Assembly: GCF_002744755.1 (NCBI RefSeq)
Contig: NZ_KZ319290.1
Span: forward strand, 359,191-423,190
Reading direction: 5' to 3'
From: Leeuwenhoekiella nanhaiensis
Lineage (GTDB): Bacteria; Bacteroidota; Bacteroidia; Flavobacteriales; Flavobacteriaceae
DNA: 64,000 bases
Part shown: in pieces, positions 26,465 through 34,740 of the stretch
How positions within the stretch are numbered: the stretch's first letter is position 1
Layout: every line of letters starts with the position of its first letter
Program-made: the position numbers and the translations under genes
The notes under the pieces: generated by a model
Told to the model about the DNA's origin: nothing
Databases searched by the model: none
What the model saw: only the letters and a program-made list of their open reading frames with translations

Positions 26465-28132
26465 ATGAAAGCTATTTTAAAACTATTCACGGTAATGAGT
26501 TTGTTCCTGACTTTTAGTTGTCAGGACGACGACGCGACTTTAGAGTCGGTCGCTGTGCCTCAAAATCTCACCGTGTCTACAGATATTACGACAGATGGGT
26601 CGGGTAATGTAACCTTTACCGCAACTGCAGATAATGCAATTACGTATCGGTTTATATTTCCTGACGGGTCTTCAGACGTTGCGCCTAGCGGTGTGTATAC
26701 TAAACGTTTTACCAAAACCGGTTTAAATACCTATACGGTAACTGTTATTGCATACGGGCAGGCCGGGGTAAGTACTTCACAACTCATCGAAATTGAGGTA
26801 GAAAGTGATTTTTCTGATCTTGATGCGATTGAGCTGTTAACAGGATATAATCCCGCGAGCGGAAGTCCTTCCACCAAAACCTGGTACTGGGCGGCAGATG
26901 TGCCTAACCATTTGGGTGTAGGGCCAAACAACGATGATCTAAGCCAAAACTACTTTTGGGCGTTCTTCTCGTTTACCGATCCTTTTGCCCTGAACTTTGA
27001 TGCTGCGAGCTGTGCTTATGATGACGAATTCATTTTTAGCACTACAAATGGTGAAAATCTAAATTACCTGTATGACAACAACGGGGCTACCTTCTTTAAC
27101 AGAAGTTATGCCAGCGTAGCAGGCGGTACTTCACCAGACGACCAGTGTTATGAGTTTGATACAACTTCAGGTGGTACACAGACTGTTACTTTAGGTCCTT
27201 CAGAATCGGTAGTAGCTCCGGAGCGGAAGCGTGGAACGGTGATGACCTTTAACGACGGTGGTTTTATGGGCTATTATATTGGGACTACCCGATATGAAAT
27301 TCTCTCAATTACCGAAAATCGTATGGTTACCCGTGCCATTCAGGGTAATGATGATTTCTTGGCCTGGTATCAAATATTTACGTCCACTAAACCTGTTCAG
27401 AATACGGGTCCGGTAGCCGAAGAAGACAATTTTCCTAATCTGCTTTGGTCAGACGAGTTTGATACTGATGGTGCTCCAAGTGCAGCAAACTGGACTTACG
27501 ATATTGGCGTAGGTCAGGCCGGCTGGGGTAATAATGAAGAGCAGTACTATACAGACCGTCCTGAAAACGTGATTGTTGAAGACGGAATGCTTAAAATCAC
27601 GGCAAAGCGTGAGGAGTTTAATGGTCAGCCGTTTACCTCCGCGCGTATTAAGTCTGAAGGTCTACAGGAATTCACTTTTGGTAGAGTAGAGGTGAGAGCC
27701 AAATTACCTACCGGTGTGGGTACCTGGCCTGCAATCTGGATGCTGGGAGCAGACTACCAGACCAATGCCTGGCCTGCAGCCGGAGAGATTGATATTATGG
27801 AGCACGTAGGTCGTGAGCAAAATACCGTCTTCTCAACCCTGCATTTCCCGGAAAACTTTGGAGCAAATGGAGTAAGTGAAAGCACAACCGTGCCTACCGC
27901 TTCAACCGAGTTTCACGTGTATGCAACCGAATGGACAGAGACGCAAATTCGCTTTTATGTAGATGACGAACTCTACCACATTTTTGAGAACGATTCGAGC
28001 AAGCCTTATGACAAGGACTTCTTTGTAATCCTCAATGTGGCTATGGGTGGAAACTTTGGAGGTGCTGTTGATGCCGGTTTCCAGGAATCAAGTATGGAAG
28101 TAGATTACGTACGCGTTTATCAGCGTGACTGA
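26465..28132 (+). CDS. GH16 laminarinase-type lipoprotein with N-terminal binding module
   Basis: A 555-residue lipoprotein (LTFSCQDDD, Cys near 19). It has a PKD/Ig-like domain (about 30-115) and a roughly 190-residue accessory module (about 118-310, with KTWYWAADVPNHLGVGP). The GH16 catalytic domain (about 325-555) has the catalytic GEIDIMEHVG: nucleophile Glu441, Asp443, acid/base Glu446. The extra residue in ExDxxE is the laminarinase form. WPAIWMLG and VDYVRVYQ complete the family pattern. It probably cuts beta-1,3-glucan endo-wise at the cell surface. Confidence 0.9.
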   Translation: MKAILKLFTVMSLFLTFSCQDDDATLESVAVPQNLTVSTDITTDGSGNVTFTATADNAITYRFIFPDGSSDVAPSGVYTKRFTKTGLNTYTVTVIAYGQAGVSTSQLIEIEVESDFSDLDAIELLTGYNPASGSPSTKTWYWAADVPNHLGVGPNNDDLSQNYFWAFFSFTDPFALNFDAASCAYDDEFIFSTTNGENLNYLYDNNGATFFNRSYASVAGGTSPDDQCYEFDTTSGGTQTVTLGPSESVVAPERKRGTVMTFNDGGFMGYYIGTTRYEILSITENRMVTRAIQGNDDFLAWYQIFTSTKPVQNTGPVAEEDNFPNLLWSDEFDTDGAPSAANWTYDIGVGQAGWGNNEEQYYTDRPENVIVEDGMLKITAKREEFNGQPFTSARIKSEGLQEFTFGRVEVRAKLPTGVGTWPAIWMLGADYQTNAWPAAGEIDIMEHVGREQNTVFSTLHFPENFGANGVSESTTVPTASTEFHVYATEWTETQIRFYVDDELYHIFENDSSKPYDKDFFVILNVAMGGNFGGAVDAGFQESSMEVDYVRVYQRD

Positions 28133-28186
28133 TAAGAATACAGAATCCTAACAGATTCTCATTTTTTGAATTAAACGAAAAATAGA

Positions 28187-28230
28187 AAGCGCTCCCCAAA
28201 CGGTTTTTATCTGCTGAGGAGCGTTTTTTT
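28187..28230 (+). terminator. Terminator between two GH16 genes
   Basis: Stem CGCTCC/GGAGCG, extended by A-T and G-T pairs, with a long loop of about 22 nt and a run of seven T. It closes the susC-to-GH16 unit, so the following genes may have their own promoter or depend on read-through. Confidence 0.65.
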
Positions 28231-28243
28231 ATGGACTAATTTT

Positions 28244-29014
28244 ATGAAAACACTACACTTAAATCTGATTATCGCTTTGCTTACGGCTTATAGCGGTATC
28301 TGCCAAAACCAGAAATTGGTTTGGGCCGAAGAATTTGACGGACAAAGCCTGGATGAGTCATCCTGGAATTACGAACTGGGCGATGGCTGTCCCAATCTGT
28401 GTGGCTGGGGTAATAACGAGCGGCAGATTTACACCAAAGAGAACCACCGCCTTGAAGATGGTAAATTGATTATCACCGCAAAAAAAGACGGAGATACTTA
28501 TACGTCTACACGTATAACTACTAAAGACAAGCACGAGTTTCAATACGGGCGTATGGAAACCCGCGCCAAATTACCCGTAGGTCACGGCCTGTGGCCTGCG
28601 TTCTGGATGCTGGGTGCAAACATCAGCGAAGTGGGCTGGCCGGCTTGTGGCGAGATCGATATTCTGGAGTATGTAGGTCGTGAACCCGGCGAGATTTTCA
28701 CTTCGTTACATACCCCAGATAGTCACGGCAATACCATTAACACCAAAAAGACACAATTTCCGGGTATCGAAGATGCCTATCATGTGTATGCTGCAGAATG
28801 GTCTCCTGAAAAAATAGACTTTTTTGTTGACGATCAACTGGTGTACACCTTCAATCCTGAAGATAAAACAGAAGCCATTTGGCCTTTTGACCAACCCTTC
28901 TATTTTATACTGAATTTGGCCATTGGCGGAAACTTTGGCGGGCCTGAGGTAGACGATACAATTTTCCCGCAGGAGTTTAGTATAGATTACGTGCGGGTTT
29001 ACGAGCTGGAATAG
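28244..29014 (+). CDS. GH16 endo-beta-1,3-glucanase (soluble form)
   Basis: A 256-residue single-domain GH16 enzyme with an N-terminal signal peptide but no canonical lipobox (a Cys follows SGI, a poor match). The catalytic GEIDILEYVG gives Glu137 and Glu142. WPAFWMLG and IDYVRVYELE are present. No accessory module. Probably a periplasmic or released laminarinase that trims imported oligosaccharides. It follows a terminator and precedes the GH-A/barrel fusion gene by 232 nt. Confidence 0.9.
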   Translation: MKTLHLNLIIALLTAYSGICQNQKLVWAEEFDGQSLDESSWNYELGDGCPNLCGWGNNERQIYTKENHRLEDGKLIITAKKDGDTYTSTRITTKDKHEFQYGRMETRAKLPVGHGLWPAFWMLGANISEVGWPACGEIDILEYVGREPGEIFTSLHTPDSHGNTINTKKTQFPGIEDAYHVYAAEWSPEKIDFFVDDQLVYTFNPEDKTEAIWPFDQPFYFILNLAIGGNFGGPEVDDTIFPQEFSIDYVRVYELE

Positions 29015-29246
29015 GGCATACAAAACATAAAATGAGCTTTAAAAAGCATCAGGAATACCTGAAAATCAACGAAAGCAAAAATTTTAACATTTGATGGAAA
29101 CTCGCTGGTTATAACGTTTGCGAAGTGTTTTGATCATTTTACGGGTATGAGCGATTAGAAAACCTGTTCAAACCCCTGAAATAAAGGAAATAAGAGCATT
29201 TAAAAGTTTAAATTTAAAAGGATAACAGGGCTAATACTATGTATTT

Positions 29247-32200
29247 ATGATTTACAAAAAACTACTTGCGCTGGCTATTGTATTGTACAGTTCCGCATTA
29301 ATCAGTCAGACTCAGCGAGTCATGGTTGATAAGAATGCGGGAGGTATGCAATTGCTGGTAGAAGGCAAACCATTTATGATAAATGGAATGAACTGGGATT
29401 ACTTTCCCATAGGTACTAACTTTTCATACAGTCTGTGGAATCAGTCTGATGATATTATCAAGGCTGCGCTCGATTCAGAGATGGGGCTTCTCAAAAATAT
29501 GGGAGTCAATGTGGTACGCCAGTACACCGGCATTCAGCCGCGATGGATTACCTATATCTATGACAACTACGGTATTTACACCATGCTTAACCATTCTTTT
29601 GGGCGCTATGGTCTTACCCTAAACGGGGAATGGGTCCCCAATACTGAATATGCCAATCCCTTGACTCAGAAGTTATTGCTTGAGGAAGTGACTGAAATGA
29701 CTGCGAAATACAAAAACACACGCGGTCTTTTGATGTTCCTTTTGGGTAATGAAAATAACTACGGCCTGTTTTGGGACGGTGCAGAGACCGAAGATATTCC
29801 GTTTGAAGATCGCAAGTCTACTGTGCGTGCCGAAGCTATGTATAAATTGTTTAACGAGGCTGCTGTGGCGATGAAAGCGATTGATGCCGATCATCCCATT
29901 GCAATGTGTAACGGGGATTTGTTGTTTCTCGAAATCATCAAACAGGAATGTAAAGACGTAGACATTTTTGGTACAAACGTGTATCGCGGAATGTCTTTTG
30001 GCGATGCATTCACCCGTGTGCGAGACGAACTCAATATGCCCATTATGTTTACCGAGTTTGGTTCGGATGCGTTTAATGCAATCGAAAATCAGGAGGATCA
30101 GGAAGCTCAGGCCAAATACCTTAAAAGCAACTGGGAAGAAATTTATGCCAATGCTTCTGGTATGGGTAAAGCCGGTAACTCAATAGGAGGTTTTACCTTT
30201 CAGTTTAGTGATGGCTGGTGGAAATACGGTCAGACCGAAAATCTTTCGGTGCACGACAACAACGCATCCTGGTCTAACGGGGGTTACGCGTTTGATTTCC
30301 GCGATGGCGAAAATAATATGAACGAAGAGTGGTTTGGCATTTGTGCCAAAGGACCTACTAACGAGCGCGGACTCTACGATCTGTATCCGCGTGCCGCCTA
30401 TTATGTATTAAAAGAGGCGCATAGTCTGAATCCCTATTCTGGCGGAATGACTGCCGAAAGTATTTCAACCGCCTTTAAGGATATCGAAGTCATGGACGCG
30501 GTACTTCGTGCGCGTGGCGATAAAGCGGCTTTGGGTGTGGAGCTCAACAGCAAAGTGCGACTCAGCAACCTAAGAGCCGAATTCACCACCTTTAACACCG
30601 GCGGAAGCCTCATTACGACTCCCCGTGATGCAGATCCAGAAGCGATGATGTACCCCGATGAGCTGGGCTTTGACCACATGCAATCGTATTATGTGGGTGT
30701 GGAAGGGAATCCTACTGCCAATATGCGTGCAGAAGTGAATTTTAACATCGTGGGTAATGTGGCTGAAAATCCCATAGATGAGATTTTCTACGAAAACCGG
30801 GCCCGCGCGAGACGCTTTTTGAGTCCTGACGGCACCGTCGATGTCACCGATGTAAATCGTGTACAGGTCTATAGCGCCGAATACGAGTGGAATGCTGAAT
30901 ATTTTGACTTACGCGGATTCTACCGTACCGGGCATTACCACTGGGGTTACGAGGGCGACTTCTTCGGTCTCTATCCCGAAGCCAATTACGGGCCTAACCT
31001 CGATATCTACAACGGGGAGATTTTAGGTTTTGAAGTTGATGGTAAAAAAGCGCTTAAAGACTTTAAAGTAGCCTTTGGTCCTCAATTGTGGTGGGGCGCA
31101 AACCCGGCTGTTTTCCTTAAATATTACAAGCAGTTCAAAAACTTTGATGTAGCTGCCATCTATCACGAAGATATTGACGATTACGGGGTCACCGTAAGTT
31201 CGATAGCGATTCCGCAGCCTAAAACCAGACGCGTAACCCTTCAGGGTAAAACTACACTTGGTAAATTTGGTTTTGAAGCCGGAGCCATCTGGGCAGGTCA
31301 GCCGCTTAACGGGCGCGAATTTCAGGTAGTACGCGGCGATAACCCCGATAATTACATTGTGTATACAGACAAGGTAAATTCAATGGATAACTGGGGAGGT
31401 AAAGCAAAAATAACGTTCTCAAGTGGTCCTGTAAACTGGTATGCGCAGGGATCGGCGATGGGTCTTGTAGCCCGCAGCGGTTTTGATCAAACCCAGACTT
31501 TTACCGGCTGGAGATTGAAAGATGTAGGAGGGGGGAATATTACCAATTTCCTTTCCGGTTTTACCTATCTCACCGGTAACTGGACGCTTGCACCTAATTT
31601 TCTGTGGCAAAAACCTTTGGTGGAAGCCATTCCGAACGACGCGCCTGCTCCGGCACGTTTGCGTAACATTCAGGACGATCCGTTTTCAGTGCGTGAAAAC
31701 CGGGAAACCGTTGCAGGTGAATTCCTGCTCACCTATGACCCTACACCGGGAACCTGGATGTACGCCTGGGATAACGATGAGATGGAAGACGCAAAATTTG
31801 CCTTCAACGCCGGTTTTGTGTATTGGCATTTACCCACAACAATGGATGCTGCGATTGGCTTTCTGGGTAACCGTACTTCATTTGCTTTTCCCAACTCCGT
31901 ACCGGCAGAAGATTTATGGGAATTCAACACCCGTATCGTTTCAAAAGCTGCACCTAATCTTGGCCTTATCGCCAATATGTATGTGGGTAATGCTCAGGCT
32001 CGCGGTAGCGATCCACGGTTGATTGAGCGCGTAGGTGGGGACATCCGGGTGATCTATAACAAGTTTAAGTTTATTCACTCCTTTAAGATTAATGACTGGG
32101 GTCCTTATGATTACCATCGCGATTTTAACCTGACCTTCCCGGTGCAGTTGATGCTTGATGTATCAACCACTTTAGGCAAACCCAGCTGGTTTATTTTGCC

Positions 32201-32375
32201 CAATACCCGCATAGGTGTCCGCGGAACCTGGCGCTCGCTTAATGAGTTTTCAAACCGTTATGCACCGCTGCAGGGAGAAGAATTTGCTACCGAACCCACG
32301 ATTAGTCCGGTAGGTTTTCCTGACGGAAACGAATGGGAAATCAGAACATACATACATATCAACATTGGTAAATAG
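29247..32375 (+). CDS. Clan GH-A glycosidase fused to an outer-membrane beta-barrel-like domain
   Basis: A 1042-residue protein with a signal peptide (MIYKKLLALAIVLYSSALIS). Residues about 25-405 read as a TIM-barrel glycosidase of the GH2/GH-A type: the putative acid/base Glu169 lies in LGNENNYG and the putative nucleophile Glu270 in MFTEFGSDAF. From about 420 to the end the sequence is alternating amphipathic strands with Trp/Tyr girdles and Asp/Asn turns (AEYFDLRGFYRTGHYHWGYE; final strand EIRTYIHINIGK), like a porin barrel. Its place in the locus suggests glucan hydrolysis held at the outer membrane. The CAZy family is uncertain (GH2-like or a GH158-like branch). Confidence 0.75.
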   Translation: MIYKKLLALAIVLYSSALISQTQRVMVDKNAGGMQLLVEGKPFMINGMNWDYFPIGTNFSYSLWNQSDDIIKAALDSEMGLLKNMGVNVVRQYTGIQPRWITYIYDNYGIYTMLNHSFGRYGLTLNGEWVPNTEYANPLTQKLLLEEVTEMTAKYKNTRGLLMFLLGNENNYGLFWDGAETEDIPFEDRKSTVRAEAMYKLFNEAAVAMKAIDADHPIAMCNGDLLFLEIIKQECKDVDIFGTNVYRGMSFGDAFTRVRDELNMPIMFTEFGSDAFNAIENQEDQEAQAKYLKSNWEEIYANASGMGKAGNSIGGFTFQFSDGWWKYGQTENLSVHDNNASWSNGGYAFDFRDGENNMNEEWFGICAKGPTNERGLYDLYPRAAYYVLKEAHSLNPYSGGMTAESISTAFKDIEVMDAVLRARGDKAALGVELNSKVRLSNLRAEFTTFNTGGSLITTPRDADPEAMMYPDELGFDHMQSYYVGVEGNPTANMRAEVNFNIVGNVAENPIDEIFYENRARARRFLSPDGTVDVTDVNRVQVYSAEYEWNAEYFDLRGFYRTGHYHWGYEGDFFGLYPEANYGPNLDIYNGEILGFEVDGKKALKDFKVAFGPQLWWGANPAVFLKYYKQFKNFDVAAIYHEDIDDYGVTVSSIAIPQPKTRRVTLQGKTTLGKFGFEAGAIWAGQPLNGREFQVVRGDNPDNYIVYTDKVNSMDNWGGKAKITFSSGPVNWYAQGSAMGLVARSGFDQTQTFTGWRLKDVGGGNITNFLSGFTYLTGNWTLAPNFLWQKPLVEAIPNDAPAPARLRNIQDDPFSVRENRETVAGEFLLTYDPTPGTWMYAWDNDEMEDAKFAFNAGFVYWHLPTTMDAAIGFLGNRTSFAFPNSVPAEDLWEFNTRIVSKAAPNLGLIANMYVGNAQARGSDPRLIERVGGDIRVIYNKFKFIHSFKINDWGPYDYHRDFNLTFPVQLMLDVSTTLGKPSWFILPNTRIGVRGTWRSLNEFSNRYAPLQGEEFATEPTISPVGFPDGNEWEIRTYIHINIGK

Positions 32376-32379
32376 AGAG

Positions 32380-33777
32380 ATGATGAAAACGAACTTATAT
32401 AAACTCATATGCACAGGTATTTTAATAGGTTTAACCGCCTGTGACAGACCCCTGTCTGACGATGTTGAATTTGCAACCTATGCCAGCAACGGTGACGTTT
32501 TTCTGGATGGTTTTACCGCCGGCTTGAATTACTTTCCGTTTGAAGGATCAAAACTTGATGCCTTTACGGTAGATTCAGAAGTCAGTTACGACGGTGAAGC
32601 TTCTATGCGCTTTGATGTACCCAATTTCGGAGATCCGGGAGGTGCTTATGCGGGAGCTATTTTCCCTACTGATAGTCCGCGTGACCTTTCGGGTTATGAC
32701 GCCCTTACCTTTTGGGCGAAAGCAACAAAGGCAGCGACTATAAACGAGATCGGCTTTGGTAATAATTTTGGCGAAAATAAATTTTTGGTAACCAAAACCA
32801 ATCTGCGCGTCAGTACCAATTGGGTAAAATACATTATCCCGATTCCAGATCCGTCGAAACTCATCGCTGAAAGCGGCCTCTTTTGGTACTCTGAGGGTCC
32901 TGAAGATGGTGACGGCTACACCTTTTGGGTTGATGAAGTACAATTTGAAAAACTGAATACAGTTGCTCAGCCCAGACCGGCTATTCTAAACGGTGAGGAT
33001 GTAGAGCAAAGTACATTTACAGATCTTACCATTCCTGTTACCGGTCTTACCCAAACCTTTAATCTGGCAAACGGAGTAAATCAAACGGTAAATGCCGCTC
33101 CCGGTTATTTTACGTTTGAAACCTCAAACCCCGGTGTAGCTTTAGTCAATGAGCAGGGCGTGGTAACTACCCTAAATGAGGGTACTGCAGTCATTACCGC
33201 TTTAGTAGGTGGTGTGCGTGCGGCTGGTTCGCTCACGCTCAATGTGGGAGGAGCTTTTGAATTGGCTCCCACACCCACTCGCCCCGCAGCAAATGTGATT
33301 TCGGTGTATAGTGATGCCTATACCAATGTAAATATCGATTTCTACAATGGTTTTTTTGAGCCTTTCCAAACCACTTTGGGAGGAGATGATTTAAACATCA
33401 ACGGCAATCGTATTATCAATTATACCGATTTCAATTTCGTAGGAATCCAATTTGGCCGCGTAAATGCTTCAGCGATGACCAGTTTACACATTGATCTGTA
33501 CATCCCTGAAGGTATAAATCTAAATGCGAATAGCTTTATAGATATTGAATTACAGGATTACGGCAGTGATGCTGTGACCGGAGGAGGAGACGACACGGTA
33601 TCCCGTATAAAAATAACTGCAGACCGCCTGGAAACCGGGCAGTGGATTACGCTCGATATTCCGCTTTCAGACTTTACAGCACTTACCACGCGCACCAATT
33701 TAGGACTTATTCTTTTTCAGGGCAGTGCAGAAATAAACGAATTGCTCGTGGATAATATTTACTTCTATACCGAATAA
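32380..33777 (+). CDS. Surface glycan-binding lipoprotein with BIG2-like domain
   Basis: About 465 residues. The start at 32380 or 32383 is preferred over an upstream ATG at 32365, which overlaps the previous stop and spoils the lipoprotein signal (LTACDRP). It has an N-terminal CBM-like beta-sandwich (about 30-200), a bacterial Ig-like (BIG2) domain (about 210-290, ending GTAVITALVGGVRAAGSLTLNV-like) and a C-terminal module Y (about 295-465) homologous to the two Y copies at 24300. No catalytic motif. Likely binds glucan at the surface. 12 nt before a GH16 gene. Confidence 0.75.
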   Translation: MMKTNLYKLICTGILIGLTACDRPLSDDVEFATYASNGDVFLDGFTAGLNYFPFEGSKLDAFTVDSEVSYDGEASMRFDVPNFGDPGGAYAGAIFPTDSPRDLSGYDALTFWAKATKAATINEIGFGNNFGENKFLVTKTNLRVSTNWVKYIIPIPDPSKLIAESGLFWYSEGPEDGDGYTFWVDEVQFEKLNTVAQPRPAILNGEDVEQSTFTDLTIPVTGLTQTFNLANGVNQTVNAAPGYFTFETSNPGVALVNEQGVVTTLNEGTAVITALVGGVRAAGSLTLNVGGAFELAPTPTRPAANVISVYSDAYTNVNIDFYNGFFEPFQTTLGGDDLNINGNRIINYTDFNFVGIQFGRVNASAMTSLHIDLYIPEGINLNANSFIDIELQDYGSDAVTGGGDDTVSRIKITADRLETGQWITLDIPLSDFTALTTRTNLGLILFQGSAEINELLVDNIYFYTE

Positions 33778-33789
33778 AAAAATAGGATT

Positions 33790-34644
33790 ATGAAAGATAA
33801 AAAACGATTTATACCGATGCTTCGGGTTTCCAAATCGAAACTTGCCCTGCTCGCTGTTGTATTTGCTTTTGCGGCTTGTGACACCAGTGAAGAGCAAACA
33901 GTGGCTGTTTTTGAAGATTTGGTACTCGAAGATAACTTTGATCAGGATGGCGCGCCAGACGCTTCCATCTGGAACTACGATATTGGAACCGGTGAAAACG
34001 GCTGGGGTAACAACGAACTTCAGTATTACACCAGTCGCAGTGAGAATGTAAGCGTGCAAAACGGCTACCTGCTTATTACCGCCCGGAAAGAGAATTTTCA
34101 GGGTTCAGGGTACACCTCCGCTCGTTTGCTGACCAAAGGTAAATTTGAAAACACCTATGGCCGTTATGAAGCGCGAATTAAACTGCCTTATGGGCAGGGA
34201 ATCTGGCCAGCATTCTGGCTTCTGGGTTCTGACATTCCAGGTGAAATTTGGCCACAGATAGGCGAAATAGACATTATGGAATACCGTGGGCAGGAACCTA
34301 CCGTAGTCTTAGGTACCGTTCATGGGCCGGGCTATTCAGCCGGGCAATCCATTTCCAAGCGTTACGAATTGCAGGGCGACCGTTTTGATACCGGTTTTCA
34401 CATATTTGGTATTGAATGGGGACCTGAATACATCAACTTTTATGTAGATGACGTACTCTATAATCAGATCACTCCAGAAGATGTTCCCGGCGAATGGGTC
34501 TTCAATCACGATTTTTACATCATTCTTAACCTCGCCGTGGGTGGAAGCTTTGTAGGCTCACCCAATGCAGAAACCGTATTCCCACAAACCATGCTTGTTG
34601 ATTACGTACGCGTATACGAAAGCAATGGACAACGAAACTTTTAA
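33790..34644 (+). CDS. GH16 laminarinase-type lipoprotein
   Basis: A 284-residue lipoprotein with a rather long basic N-terminus and lipobox near AFAACDTS. GH16 catalytic domain with GEIDIMEYRG: Glu159, Asp161, Glu164. WPAFWLLG and VDYVRVYES complete the pattern. There is no accessory module, unlike the GH16 at 26465. Probably a surface endo-beta-1,3-glucanase. It shares a transcription unit with binding lipoproteins on either side. Confidence 0.9.
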   Translation: MKDKKRFIPMLRVSKSKLALLAVVFAFAACDTSEEQTVAVFEDLVLEDNFDQDGAPDASIWNYDIGTGENGWGNNELQYYTSRSENVSVQNGYLLITARKENFQGSGYTSARLLTKGKFENTYGRYEARIKLPYGQGIWPAFWLLGSDIPGEIWPQIGEIDIMEYRGQEPTVVLGTVHGPGYSAGQSISKRYELQGDRFDTGFHIFGIEWGPEYINFYVDDVLYNQITPEDVPGEWVFNHDFYIILNLAVGGSFVGSPNAETVFPQTMLVDYVRVYESNGQRNF

Positions 34645-34740
34645 AACCAGTATTATGAAAGCCCATAATGGGCATTTAAAAACCATTGTCAGCGGGGTAA
34701 TAAGAAAAGCATTACCTGTGGGCAACAAAATTACAGTCAG

